64,000 bases of DNA from WGMI01 sp041739275 (GTDB lineage Bacteria > Bacteroidota > Bacteroidia > Flavobacteriales > Schleiferiaceae), in contig JBGSOF010000014.1 of NCBI GenBank assembly GCA_041739275.1, forward strand, positions 1-64,000, given 5' to 3'. The notes beneath the pieces are model-generated. The model saw only the letters and a program-made list of their open reading frames with translations. It searched no databases and had not been told where the DNA came from. A program made the position numbers and the translations under genes. Each line of letters opens with the position of its first letter. Within the stretch, counting starts at the first letter, position 1. Below are positions 19,183 to 28,383 of this stretch, piece by piece.

Positions 19183-19260
19183 GTCTTCAATTTGGCTGAG
19201 GAAAAGTAGCCTTTTTGCAACGGTTTTATTTCGAGGTGTACGATTCATTTTGAAAAAGAC

Positions 19261-19295
19261 AAAAAAAACCCGATCGCATAAAAATGGATCGGGTC
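19261..19295 (-). terminator. Rho-independent terminator after the 19315-19770 gene
   Basis: On the minus strand, ACCCGATC, a loop of about 11 bases, GATCGGGT and then eight T residues form a stem of 8 bp. It lies directly downstream of the small periplasmic gene and upstream of the efflux adaptor, separating the two transcripts. Confidence 0.8.
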
Positions 19296-19314
19296 GAAAA
19301 GAGGTCTAATTCAA

Positions 19315-19770
19315 TTAGAGCTCTCCGGGAAAGGGAATCTGGTCTCCGATTTCGACGCTGATGTTGTCGGTTACGTACACTTCGAATTGATACCAAGTGG
19401 CCGCTTTGATGCCGCCGATCTGCTTCTTGGCTTTCTTCATGTATTTGGCTGCGAGGTCTTCGCGCGCCGAACGGAGGCTGTGCATTTCAGCCGCCAGTTC
19501 AGCCGCTTTGGCGTCGGTAATCGTCGCATAGTTCGACGCATAATCTTTGATGAGCGCGATTCGGCGATTGCCCAGTTCGTTCATCTTGGTTTCGTACTCG
19601 GTGTACACGGGCCAAAACAGTTCGGCTTCTGCAGCGCTCAACTGCAATACTTGCTCAAGCGCTTGGCGCTTTTCCATTTTGAACACACTGCGAATCACTT
19701 CCATTTCCGACTGAGCCGAAGCAGCCACCGGAGCCAATGCGATCAAAACACCCACAATAAAACGCTTCAT
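19315..19770 (-). CDS. Small periplasmic helical protein of unknown function
   Basis: The 151-aa product has a clear signal peptide (MKRFIVGVLIALAPVAASAQ) and a mature part that is nearly all charged helix. Its WPVYTEYETKMNELGNRRIAL, followed by KDYASNYATITDAKAAEL, resembles a family of small periplasmic proteins in Bacteroidota and Proteobacteria loosely similar to Spy/CpxP-type helical proteins, but the LTxxQ signature of Spy is not present. It has its own terminator. It lies upstream of an efflux operon, which may be coincidental. Function is not recognised. Confidence 0.7.
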   Translation of the reverse strand: MKRFIVGVLIALAPVAASAQSEMEVIRSVFKMEKRQALEQVLQLSAAEAELFWPVYTEYETKMNELGNRRIALIKDYASNYATITDAKAAELAAEMHSLRSAREDLAAKYMKKAKKQIGGIKAATWYQFEVYVTDNISVEIGDQIPFPGEL

Positions 19771-19826
19771 AAACTTTGTTTTAGGTTTTCTGAGTGCGAA
19801 TTAAAGCAAAACAATGCTTCGAACGA

Positions 19827-22800
19827 TCATTCGAGCATAAAGCGCAGAACCCGAACCGAATCAGAAGTGCGATATCTGAGGGAGTAGACGCCGGAAGAAC
19901 CCGAAACGCTCATCGTACACAAACCTTCGGCACAGTTTCCGCTTTGAATGAGGGCCCCTCGAGCGTCGAAGATTTCGTAGTATCCTTCGGCATTTTCAGG
20001 AACCCTGAGCGAAAACGAACCGCCATTCGGATTGGGGAACAAAGACAAACCCGAGAGCGGGCCGAAGTCCTCGAGGCCAATGCTGAACAAAACCGAATCT
20101 GAAATCGAAGTACAGCCGTTTGGCAAGGCAATTTCTACTTGGTAATAGCCGGCTGAATTTGGCGTGATCTGCTGTGTCGTAAAGCCTGCTTGGAGCTGCC
20201 CGTCGAGAAACCAGCGATAGTCTACGCCAACCACTGAGCACTCTAAGGCATTGCTCAAAACGTTGATCGCGGGTTGAGCCGGAGAAGCGAGTATTTCAAA
20301 GACCGACTGAACGCTTGAATCGCAGGCCGCGTTTCCGTAATGATAGGTCACCGCATAAACTCCGATTCCGAGCACGGCCGGGTCTAAAGACGAAACGGTA
20401 TCTCCGTTGACAACATAAACACCCCCGGTGGGCAAGGCTTGGTTGAGCACGACCATTCCGTCGTCGGAGCAGCTGCTGTCGGGAGAGATCACCACCACGG
20501 GAACGGGTGAAATCTGCACACTGCGCGTGGCGGTAGCGCTGCACCCATTGGGGGCAGTGTAGGTGTAGGTCAAAATCTTGGTGCCCGAGCCACTTTGGTC
20601 GGGGTAGAGCACATTCCCCACAACGCCCGGTCCGCCATAAACTCCACCTGCGGGGCTGCCAAAACTCAAAGTCTGGGGGCCCTCGCTCACACAAATCGGA
20701 GCCACCGCGGTGGTGCTCACGGTCGGAAGAGGCGATAGAGAAATGGCCACAGTGTCTGACCACGCAAGAGCCGGGAAGGCGCATTCAAGACTTGAGGCGA
20801 TTGAGTAATAATAGGTGTCGCCCTGAACCGGTGTGCTGATGTTGATGGAATCGCCCGTAGCTCCCGAAATGGGCATACCGTTTTTAAACCACTGATAGGT
20901 CGGTGTGCTGCCCGCATTGCCGGAGTTCGATTGCAATACCATAGCTTGACCCACACATCCGTTGCCGTTGCCCACAATTTGGGCAAGCACAGGGCTCGAA
21001 GGCTGAATTTGAATGGTTTGAACTGCAAAAGCCGTGTCTCCGCCCAGAGAGTTGTACACCCGAAGTTCGGCCGAGTACGTTCCCGGAGCAGTGTAGATAA
21101 TGGTGGGGTTGAGGTTGTTACTCGCCGAAGGAGAGCCCCCGGGAAAACTCCAATACACGCTGTCGATGGCTCCGGTCGAATAATTGATCGGAACCACAGC
21201 GCTCGCGAGGCAGGTCGAAACCGTGGCATCGAACTGAGCTACGGGCTTGACGGCCGCGGCACCGTCGATGGAGATGTCGTCGAGGTAGAAGGCATTGCCA
21301 TAACCCGTCTTTGAAACGAAGCGCACGCGCACATCGTCCAAACCAGAATAGGCGCTCAAGTCGATGTCGTTGCAGCTCGCAAACCCCGGCTGCCCGCACC
21401 AATCGCTGGCTGCGCTCGGACTGAAGAAGGTCGAGAGATCGGGGCGTGTTTTAAAATTTCCGCTGCCGTTTTCGCCCAGAGAAGCCACGCGAGTCCAGCT
21501 TTGTCCGCAGTTTGAAGACACTTCCACAAACAAGCTGTCGGCATAACCCGGAAAGAGCGCATAGGCGTGTTTAAACTGGAGGTGAACATTTTGATGAAGT
21601 CTGAAATCGAGGGGAGGGCTTACCAGGTAGTCGAGCTGACCCGCGGCATTGTACGCGTAATGGTCGAGAAACATCGAGCTGCCTTGTTGCCCGTTGGCTC
21701 CCGTGGCTTGTGTCGCCGCCCAACTCACCGATTGGTCGGGATTCACAATTTCCCAGCGCTCAAGGAGTTCAGTGGTCTCGAAATCTTCGACAAAGGGCAA
21801 GGGAAGGCCTCCGTTCGAAACGGCCGCGACCCGGAGAATTGAGTCGGCGCCCAAGGCATTGAACGCCTTCAAAGAAATCGAGTGCCAGCCCGGTGCAGAA
21901 AGCACCACAGCGGCCACAGGCGAGTTGGCATGGGTTCCGTTTACAAAAACGGCTCCTCCCGGCTGAATCTCCCAATAAACCGAATCGGGCAAATACAAGC
22001 TCGTGCTCTGCAAAAACAAGGTGTCGCCTGTGCACAGCGCATTCGAACTCCAGGTAAAATTGGCTTCGGGTGCCCGCAGCAGTTGGCTGAACAAGGGGCT
22101 TTCCCACACCCCGCGTCCGTAGGTGCCCGCTCTGATTTTCAGGCTGATGGGTTGAATTTCGAGTTCGTTGACAATCACATTGGGCAGTCCGTTCATAAAG
22201 GGAACCCAGGCGTTGAGCAGATCGTCGCGATAATAAACGCCTACGTCTGTGCCGATATACACCCCATTTCGAGCGGTATCTCCACTGTGGATCACACAGT
22301 TGACGGGCACATTCGGCAAGCCGCTCGACAAATTGGTCCAGGTCTGTCCGCCATTTGAGCTGTAATACACTTTAAATCCAACAGAATAGCCCGACATGCT
22401 CACCCAAATTTTGTTTGGATCGACGGGGTGGGTTGAAACACCGGTCACCGCCAGAGAACCCGGCAAGGCGCCTGCGAGCGAGCTAAAATTTTGCGCGCCG
22501 TCGGTCGATCGATACAGATCGGCACCGCCCGAGGCGAAAACGTGCTGGGGGTTGGCCGGCGAAACGTACACCACATCTAGATTGGCCCCGTTCAGAGAGC
22601 CTGAAACATTGGCGAAGGAACTCCCTCCGTTCGTCGACTTCCAGATACCATCGAAGCCCGCGTACAAAATCTGGCCGTTCGAAGGGTCGATGGCGAAAGG
22701 GGTCACCCAATTGCCCGTGCCTGAAGGGGGCAAATTAAAAGCGGCTCCAAAACTATTTCCGCCGTTCACGGACTTTTGAAAGTCGCCGTAGTACACCGAG

Positions 22801-24359
22801 GAGTACATGATATTGGAATTCGCAGGATCGATGGCGCAATCCATTCCATCGCCCCCGGCCACGCGATCCCACACCAAATTGGTTTGCCTCAAATGGGTTC
22901 CATTGTCTTGTGCGCCCGCAATTACCCGAATGCTGTCTGAGGCCGAGGTTCCGATTTTGTAGTATTGAGTAATGTTCATTCCGTTCTGAAGCTCAGTCCA
23001 GCTTGACCCGCCGTTGTTGGTGCGAGAAAGCCCTCCATCGCCACATGCGAACAGGCGAGCAGTGCCCGGTTGAAAGGCGAGCCAGTGAATGTCGGCGTGC
23101 ACATAAGGCGCACCCCCACCCCCAAACCAGTGGGCGTTTAGATTCCAAGATTGCCCACCGTCGGTCGATTTCCAAATATTGACGCCTCCGGTATATACAA
23201 TGTCGCGGTTATCGGGATCCACTTCTACTGCGAGGTCGTACCAACCCTGACCGCCTTGGTCGTTGCCCGTGGTGCTCCAGCCCATCAAATTTGGGCTCGA
23301 CGAGCGCAAGGTCCAGGTTAAACCGCGGTCGGTCGAGCGATACATTCCGAGAAAGCCATTGTCGTTTCCGGAGCATAGAGCATAGATGTAGTTCGTGTCT
23401 GAAACGCTCGTGGCCAGTTCAATGCGGTTGGCGTTGTTGGGAAGGCCGTTGGTGGCATTGAGCAAGGTCCAACTCGCGCCCCCGTCGGTCGAACGGTGAA
23501 TGCGCGCCGGTGTGCCATAGGTGGTGGCAAACAGCATGTTCGGATTCGTGGGATGGGGTTCGATCGAGTTAAATCCTCCGCCCTGCACGGTTGTCCATGT
23601 GTCTCCGCCGTCGACCGAGCGGCGCATGCCATTTCGAGTGGTCACGACGATTACATTGGGCTGATGGGGCAGGATGTGAACCGCGGTGCCCCGCACAGCT
23701 TGGGTGAGATTGAAGCTGAGCCCCGTAGACAACCAGGTCTGCCCGCCGTTGTACGACTTCATCAAACCGTGACTGTAGGTATCAGAGGCATCGCGGTCTC
23801 CGGTGATGATAAACAAAGTATCGGGGTTCAACGGATGAAGCGCGATGCCCGAGACCCCGAGATTGGTCAGTTGATCTGTGGTGGTGTTCCAAGAAAGGCC
23901 GCCGTCTGTGGTTTTCCACAATCCACCCGCAGGAGCGCCGACATAAAAAACATTGGGGTCGTTCGGGTGAAAGGCTATGGTGTTGAGTCGGCCGATGCCG
24001 TCGATGGCATTGCCGTTTGTGGGGCCGAGAGGGGTCCACTGCCCGCCGCTTTGCACGGACTGTTGAGCTTGGATCTGTTCGAGTGCTTCAAACAAAATCG
24101 AAGGGTTCGGGCGCTCGCCGCTCGGGTAGACCCGAGGAGCCATAAACGCTTCCCATCTCTTAAACTGTTTCCACCCTTTGCCTTTTTCGATTTCGAGTCC
24201 GTTCCAATGCGAATCAAAGTCGGCTTGAACCTTGTAAAAGTTGACATTGGGATCTTGCATTCCTTCGACCCAATCCTGTCCATTCGCTGAAAATGAGAAG
24301 AATAGAGCTGAGAATAACGACAGAATCAGGCCAAAGCGACCCATTAAATTTGCTTTCAT
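19827..24359 (-). CDS. Giant secreted BNR/VPS10-like beta-propeller protein with PKD modules and T9SS domain
   Basis: The 1510-aa product opens with a signal peptide (GRFGLILSLFSALFFSFSANG). The first half is a run of BNR/sortilin-like blades with SxDGGxxW cores, for example GLWKTTDGGLSWN, LMKSYNGGQTW, RRSVDGGDTW, IHRSTDGGASW and YYSSNGGQTWTNL. A jellyroll/MAM-like region (FKHAYALFPGYADSLFVEVS ... FYLDDISIDG), a PKD module (VYWSFPGGSPSAS) and Ig-like repeats follow. The end is a T9SS type A sorting domain (SLFPNPNGGSFSL ... GVYSLRYRTSDSVRVLRFML). Such proteins are exposed on or shed from the cell surface; glycan or protein binding, or glycoside hydrolysis, are possible, but no catalytic site is identified. 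Divergent from the biotin carrier gene. Confidence 0.88.
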   Translation of the reverse strand: MKANLMGRFGLILSLFSALFFSFSANGQDWVEGMQDPNVNFYKVQADFDSHWNGLEIEKGKGWKQFKRWEAFMAPRVYPSGERPNPSILFEALEQIQAQQSVQSGGQWTPLGPTNGNAIDGIGRLNTIAFHPNDPNVFYVGAPAGGLWKTTDGGLSWNTTTDQLTNLGVSGIALHPLNPDTLFIITGDRDASDTYSHGLMKSYNGGQTWLSTGLSFNLTQAVRGTAVHILPHQPNVIVVTTRNGMRRSVDGGDTWTTVQGGGFNSIEPHPTNPNMLFATTYGTPARIHRSTDGGASWTLLNATNGLPNNANRIELATSVSDTNYIYALCSGNDNGFLGMYRSTDRGLTWTLRSSSPNLMGWSTTGNDQGGQGWYDLAVEVDPDNRDIVYTGGVNIWKSTDGGQSWNLNAHWFGGGGAPYVHADIHWLAFQPGTARLFACGDGGLSRTNNGGSSWTELQNGMNITQYYKIGTSASDSIRVIAGAQDNGTHLRQTNLVWDRVAGGDGMDCAIDPANSNIMYSSVYYGDFQKSVNGGNSFGAAFNLPPSGTGNWVTPFAIDPSNGQILYAGFDGIWKSTNGGSSFANVSGSLNGANLDVVYVSPANPQHVFASGGADLYRSTDGAQNFSSLAGALPGSLAVTGVSTHPVDPNKIWVSMSGYSVGFKVYYSSNGGQTWTNLSSGLPNVPVNCVIHSGDTARNGVYIGTDVGVYYRDDLLNAWVPFMNGLPNVIVNELEIQPISLKIRAGTYGRGVWESPLFSQLLRAPEANFTWSSNALCTGDTLFLQSTSLYLPDSVYWEIQPGGAVFVNGTHANSPVAAVVLSAPGWHSISLKAFNALGADSILRVAAVSNGGLPLPFVEDFETTELLERWEIVNPDQSVSWAATQATGANGQQGSSMFLDHYAYNAAGQLDYLVSPPLDFRLHQNVHLQFKHAYALFPGYADSLFVEVSSNCGQSWTRVASLGENGSGNFKTRPDLSTFFSPSAASDWCGQPGFASCNDIDLSAYSGLDDVRVRFVSKTGYGNAFYLDDISIDGAAAVKPVAQFDATVSTCLASAVVPINYSTGAIDSVYWSFPGGSPSASNNLNPTIIYTAPGTYSAELRVYNSLGGDTAFAVQTIQIQPSSPVLAQIVGNGNGCVGQAMVLQSNSGNAGSTPTYQWFKNGMPISGATGDSINISTPVQGDTYYYSIASSLECAFPALAWSDTVAISLSPLPTVSTTAVAPICVSEGPQTLSFGSPAGGVYGGPGVVGNVLYPDQSGSGTKILTYTYTAPNGCSATATRSVQISPVPVVVISPDSSCSDDGMVVLNQALPTGGVYVVNGDTVSSLDPAVLGIGVYAVTYHYGNAACDSSVQSVFEILASPAQPAINVLSNALECSVVGVDYRWFLDGQLQAGFTTQQITPNSAGYYQVEIALPNGCTSISDSVLFSIGLEDFGPLSGLSLFPNPNGGSFSLRVPENAEGYYEIFDARGALIQSGNCAEGLCTMSVSGSSGVYSLRYRTSDSVRVLRFMLE

Positions 24360-24420
24360 GGAACAATTTTACCTTTTATTAACGCAATTCAATCCCTAAA
24401 AGTTGGGAGTCGATCGGCTT

Positions 24421-24451
24421 TTCGTTTCCAAAAAGCCGCGCTCTATATTTG
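24421..24451 (+). promoter_or_regulatory. Candidate Bacteroidota-type promoter of the biotin carrier gene
   Basis: TTCG (24421-24424), exactly 19 bp, then TATATTTG (24444-24451) fits the TTTG-N19-TANNTTTG consensus with one mismatch in the -33 box. The ATG is only 5 bp past the -7 box, so transcription would begin at about the start codon and give a leaderless or almost leaderless message. Confidence 0.45.
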
Positions 24452-24455
24452 ATCC

Positions 24456-24956
24456 ATGCTCGAATTAAACCTGCCCTCCGGAACTCGTCAGCTCGAAAAC
24501 GGCTCTCCATTTAAAGCGCTCATCGATGGGGTGGAGCACGCTGCAGATGCAGTAGAGATCGGTCCGGGCCGATGGCATCTCATCATCGAAAATCGATCGA
24601 TTTCTGTACATCTCGTCTCCTTCGACGAAGAAGCCAAGCGCTATGTGTTTTTAGTCAACGGAAAGACGGTTTCGCTGACGTCTCGAACCGAGAGCGACCG
24701 CCTGCTCGAAAAATTGGGAATGGGGGGCGGATCGAAGAAAAAAGCGGCTTCCGTAAAGGCACCCATGCCCGGTTTGGTCGTTCGAATTCCAGTCAAAGCG
24801 GGAGATTCGGTTCAAAAGGGCGATGCTCTTGTGGTGCTCGAAGCCATGAAAATGGAGAACATCTTGAAGGCCGCCGAAGAGGGTGTTGTCGATTCTGTTG
24901 GGGTTTCTGCCGGCGAGGCCGTAGAAAAAGGCCAAGTTTTGATTCAGATGCGCTGA
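24456..24956 (+). CDS. Biotin carboxyl carrier (biotinyl domain) protein
   Basis: The 166-aa product carries the biotin acceptor motif VLEAMKMENIL with the acceptor Lys at about 132, preceded by KAPMPGLVVRIPVKAGDSVQ, the standard biotinyl-domain fold. The first 80 residues resemble the linker domain placed before the biotinyl domain in acyl-CoA carboxylase alpha chains. It would accept biotin from biotin-protein ligase and carry CO2 between a biotin carboxylase and a carboxyltransferase, most likely in a propionyl- or acetyl-CoA carboxylase. In Bacteroidota this subunit is often a separate protein. Neither partner subunit lies next to it here. Confidence 0.88.
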   Translation: MLELNLPSGTRQLENGSPFKALIDGVEHAADAVEIGPGRWHLIIENRSISVHLVSFDEEAKRYVFLVNGKTVSLTSRTESDRLLEKLGMGGGSKKKAASVKAPMPGLVVRIPVKAGDSVQKGDALVVLEAMKMENILKAAEEGVVDSVGVSAGEAVEKGQVLIQMR

Positions 24957-25051
24957 AATATCCAAGCGTTTGCTCAGGCGCGCTCTGCCTCGAAAGACTG
25001 TACTAATTTTGAAGGCAGGACGTTCTCATTCATTCGTCCATTTTAGCACGC

Positions 25052-27688
25052 TTGATCACCCACCGATTTTCCATTCGATCCACTGCCGGCTGTCTCGCTC
25101 TCGGGGCCATCGCCTTGTTGTCTTCGTGCAGTAGAACGAAAGACAGTTTTGTCAATCGGACCTATCACGAAATGACTTCGAGGTTCAATCCGTTGTTTAA
25201 CGGACAGGAATCTTTTGATGCGGGAATTGCCAAATTCAAAGCGCAGTACAAGGACGATTTTGGGTCGGTTTTGCCGGTTTATGTCTGGACCGACGCAAAG
25301 TCTGCCCCGCTCTTGGCCGCAGAAATGGACAAGGCCATGGAGAAGGGCGTCAAGGTGATTCAAGATCACAGCATGAGCATTAAAGAGGAGCAGAAAAACG
25401 ACTATGTCGACGACAGCTACCTCTTGGTCGGAAAGGCCCGTTTTTACAAGGCCGAGTATTTTCCGGCCATGGAGACATTCAATTTTCTGACGCAACAGTT
25501 TAAGAAAGAGCCGATTGCTTTTGAGTCCCGACTTTGGAGCGCGCGTTGCAAAATTCAGGTCGGAAACACGACTTCGGCGGGCAGCGAACTCGAAACTCTG
25601 GCGGGGGAGCGCGATTTGCCGGCGGAGTTAAAGTCCGAGGTCAACGCAACTTTGGCGCAGCTCGAAATCAATCAGTCTCATTGGGAAGCGGCCGCCATTT
25701 TCCTGGAGCGCGCGCTTCGCGACAAGCCCGACAAAAAGCAAAGAGTGCGCTGGGCCTATGTTCGCGCTCAGTGTCTCGAACGGGCGGGTCAAGGCCCCGA
25801 AGCTTCCGACCAGTATGCGGCGGTCCTCAAAATGCGTCCGCCTTATGAGTTCGCCTTCAATGCCCAGCTCTCTCGGGCTCTTACCTACGACGTCTACTCC
25901 AACGACCCCGAAAAGGTGTATCGAGAACTCGAAAAGATGGCGGCAGACGAAAAGAATAAGGACAATCGAGATCAGATTTACGCGGCGATCGGCGAATTGG
26001 CGGTCAAAGATGAAGATTGGCCCAAGGCCGAAGAAAATTTCAAAAAGTCTGTTCGAACGAGTACTTCGAATACGGCCAGAAAAGGCTTGAGTTATCTGAG
26101 ATTGGGCGAAATTGACTTCGATTTTAAGCAATACGTCAGAGCCCAGGCCTACTACGACAGTGCTTCGACGACTCTTCCGCCCGAGCATCCCCGTTTGGCG
26201 GCAGCGGCACGGCGGGCTCAAACCTTAGATCGATTGGTGCGCGATCTCCAGACCATGAACGAGCAAGACAGCCTGCTCTCACTTTCTCAACGCTCTCTCG
26301 CAGATCAAGAAAAAGCGGTCGCCTCCTTGATCGATCAACTCGAAAAAGAGGCTGCTCAAAAAGCAGAAGAAGAAGCTGTGCGCCAGTTAAACAAAGAATT
26401 GGCCGAAGCGGCAAACGCAGAACAGGCACCCAAGGCGGGCGGCGATGCCAAAGGCAAGTGGTATTTCTACAACCCGAGCTTGTCGAACGCGGGCATGGCA
26501 GAGTTTCGCCAGAAGTGGGGCAATCGAAAACTTGCCGACAATTGGAGATGGGGTTCGAAGTCGGGCGGTCGGCTCGCAGGGCCTTCTGCTGACGAGGGCA
26601 ACGAAATCGCAAAGGGAGAAAAACCGAGCGCGCGAGACCCTAAGGCATATCTCGATCGAATTCCGAACAGCCCCGAAGCTGCCGAAAAGAGCCATGCGAC
26701 CTACCGAGAGGCGGCCATTGATTTGGGCTTGGTGTACAAAGACGAACTTGCGGAGGCGCGGACGGCTATTTCGACCTACGAAGACCTCTTAAAGCGGTAC
26801 AGCCGATTCGACGAAAAACCCCGTGTTTTATACACCTTGTTTCTGCTCTATTCGAGCCAAGGCGATCCATCTTCGGCCCAGAGGGTGTCGAGTGAGGTTT
26901 TGAGTGATTATCCCGAAAGCGATTTTGCGGCCTTGATTCGCAACGGAGGTCGCATGCCCGAAAGCATCGATGCCTGCACTCAGCTCTACGAAGCCGCCTA
27001 TGGCAATTTTGAACAAGGCGCGTACCGAAATACCGTGGAGCTCTGCGATCGGGGCATGACCGAATATCCGGTCGACCCGCTCAAGCCAAAATTTGAACTT
27101 CTCCACGCGCTCGGAAGAGGCGGGATGTCTGACCGCAGCGGTATGATTGACGAACTGACCCAGTTGAGCAAGACGTATTCGGGCAAAGAGGTCGGTCAAA
27201 AAGCCGACGAAATTCTCAAGGGCTTGGGTGCAAAAACATCCAAAACCGATGCTCAAGCGGCAGTGAAACCGGGAGAAGACCCTGCAGATCCGGCCATGCC
27301 TCAGGCGCCCTCCATCGTTCCGAAAGCCAATTATACCTACAGCCCGACCTCAAAGCACCGCTTTGCTCAAATTCTCGAATCCGACATCGATGCCAATTCC
27401 GTTCTGGCAGCCATTACCGAACACTGCAATCAGTTTCACAGATTCGACAAGCTCAAGGCCCAAATTTTGCCCTTGGGGGAGTTTAAGCTCATCGTGGTGA
27501 ATGGAATCGGAAATTCCGAAACGGGTTTGAAGTTTATTGAAACCTACCGCTCAGATCCGAAAATGGCCGACGCCGTTGGAGAAGAAGGTATTTTAGACTG
27601 TTTTATCATCGCACAAGAAAACTTCGTTCCGTTTTTTGAAAAGCAAGATTTGCTTGGATATCTGAAGTTTTTCTCTGAAAATTATTGA
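25052..27688 (+). CDS. sprE: SprE/PorW-type TPR lipoprotein of the gliding/type IX secretion system
   Basis: The 878-aa product begins at a TTG with a lipoprotein signal (GCLALGAIALLSSCSRTKDS). Next comes the family's typical opening, KDSFVNRTYHEMTSRFNPLF. The body is a series of TPR-like helices (DDSYLLVGKARFYKAEYFPA; KNDNRDQIYAAIGELAVKDE-like repeats) with a charged coiled-coil region at about 410-460 (LEKEAAQKAEEEAVRQLNKE). SprE in Flavobacterium and PorW in Porphyromonas are outer-membrane lipoproteins needed for T9SS function and gliding. The following genes (bactofilin, atpZ, then ATP synthase genes) match the order I know from flavobacteria. It is the one T9SS component in the window, alongside at least five T9SS cargos. 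No upstream in-frame ATG is seen, so TTG is the best start. Confidence 0.8.
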   Translation: MITHRFSIRSTAGCLALGAIALLSSCSRTKDSFVNRTYHEMTSRFNPLFNGQESFDAGIAKFKAQYKDDFGSVLPVYVWTDAKSAPLLAAEMDKAMEKGVKVIQDHSMSIKEEQKNDYVDDSYLLVGKARFYKAEYFPAMETFNFLTQQFKKEPIAFESRLWSARCKIQVGNTTSAGSELETLAGERDLPAELKSEVNATLAQLEINQSHWEAAAIFLERALRDKPDKKQRVRWAYVRAQCLERAGQGPEASDQYAAVLKMRPPYEFAFNAQLSRALTYDVYSNDPEKVYRELEKMAADEKNKDNRDQIYAAIGELAVKDEDWPKAEENFKKSVRTSTSNTARKGLSYLRLGEIDFDFKQYVRAQAYYDSASTTLPPEHPRLAAAARRAQTLDRLVRDLQTMNEQDSLLSLSQRSLADQEKAVASLIDQLEKEAAQKAEEEAVRQLNKELAEAANAEQAPKAGGDAKGKWYFYNPSLSNAGMAEFRQKWGNRKLADNWRWGSKSGGRLAGPSADEGNEIAKGEKPSARDPKAYLDRIPNSPEAAEKSHATYREAAIDLGLVYKDELAEARTAISTYEDLLKRYSRFDEKPRVLYTLFLLYSSQGDPSSAQRVSSEVLSDYPESDFAALIRNGGRMPESIDACTQLYEAAYGNFEQGAYRNTVELCDRGMTEYPVDPLKPKFELLHALGRGGMSDRSGMIDELTQLSKTYSGKEVGQKADEILKGLGAKTSKTDAQAAVKPGEDPADPAMPQAPSIVPKANYTYSPTSKHRFAQILESDIDANSVLAAITEHCNQFHRFDKLKAQILPLGEFKLIVVNGIGNSETGLKFIETYRSDPKMADAVGEEGILDCFIIAQENFVPFFEKQDLLGYLKFFSENY

Positions 27689-27692
27689 GCGT

Positions 27693-28115
27693 ATGTTCGG
27701 AAGGCAAAGCGAAAAAGAAGGAGTTGCGAATCCCAGAGATACGCAAATCAGCAACCGGATTCTGAACGGTACGGTGATCGAGGGCCAAATTCAATCTCCC
27801 GGCGATTTTAGAATCGATGGGGTGGTGAAAGGCAAGGTCAACGTCGGTGGAAAAGTGGTGATTGGCGAAAAGGGAATCGTCGAGGGCGATGTCACCTGTT
27901 CAAACGCCGCCATTGCGGGCAAAGTAGTGGGCGATCTCGCCATCGTGGAGGTGCTCAATCTCGCGGCCACTGCCCGGGTGGATGGCAATATTCGTACCCG
28001 CCGCTTGGTGGTTGAAACGGGCGCGGTGTTTAACGGACAATGCTCGATGGGCTCGGGCGATCGGCTCGAACCGGCCGAAAAGCAGGCACATGTCAGCCGC
28101 CCGCAATCGGTCTAA
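27693..28115 (+). CDS. Bactofilin (polymer-forming cytoskeletal protein)
   Basis: The 140-aa protein consists mainly of the right-handed beta-helix bactofilin domain: NRILNGTVIEGQIQSPGDFR, DGVVKGKVNVGGKVVIGEKG, then EGDVTCSNAAIAGKVVGD and ARVDGNIRTRRL. Bactofilins polymerise without nucleotide and help organise the cell envelope or polar structures. It starts 4 bp after sprE and overlaps the start of atpZ by 26 bp, so the three genes form one operon. Confidence 0.93.
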   Translation: MFGRQSEKEGVANPRDTQISNRILNGTVIEGQIQSPGDFRIDGVVKGKVNVGGKVVIGEKGIVEGDVTCSNAAIAGKVVGDLAIVEVLNLAATARVDGNIRTRRLVVETGAVFNGQCSMGSGDRLEPAEKQAHVSRPQSV

Positions 28116-28323
28116 ACTGTTGAGGTTTACAAACCTCGGATTTCAAATGGCCGGCTTGATCGGCGCCGGAGCTTTTGCGGGCAATTACCTCGATCAAAAG
28201 CGTCAAAGTGATGTTCCGTGGTGGACGATCGGGTTGACTTTACTCGGGCTTTTCGCCGCATTTTATCAGGTCTTTGGCGAGCTTCGCAGCATGAACCGCG
28301 AGGATTCGAAGGGCGAAAAATGA
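28090..28323 (+). CDS. AtpZ/AtpI-family small membrane protein
   Basis: A 77-aa protein with two membrane segments (TNLGFQMAGLIGAGAFAGNY and WWTIGLTLLGLFAAFYQVFG) separated by a short basic loop (LDQKRQSDVP). This is the AtpZ-type F1Fo ATPase-associated protein, thought to assist c-ring assembly or Mg/Ca transport. I chose the ATG at 28090; the longer frame from 27982 is bactofilin sequence in another frame. In flavobacteria it normally leads straight into the ATP synthase genes, but here a terminator and about 4.5 kb of opposite-strand genes intervene. Confidence 0.85.
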   Translation: MSAARNRSKLLRFTNLGFQMAGLIGAGAFAGNYLDQKRQSDVPWWTIGLTLLGLFAAFYQVFGELRSMNREDSKGEK

Positions 28324-28326
28324 AAA

Positions 28327-28350
28327 GGGGCGGTTTTTTGAAACCGCCCC
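28327..28350. terminator. Bidirectional terminator between atpZ and the delta-60 repeat gene
   Basis: GGGGCGGTTT, a 4-base loop, then AAACCGCCCC form a perfect 10-bp stem between two converging genes. On the minus strand it is followed by TTTTC, and on the plus strand by GATCAAATTTT. It can stop both the sprE-bactofilin-atpZ transcript and the opposing one. Confidence 0.8.
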
Positions 28351-28383
28351 GATCAAATTTTCGGATATGGAGTTAGACGATGG

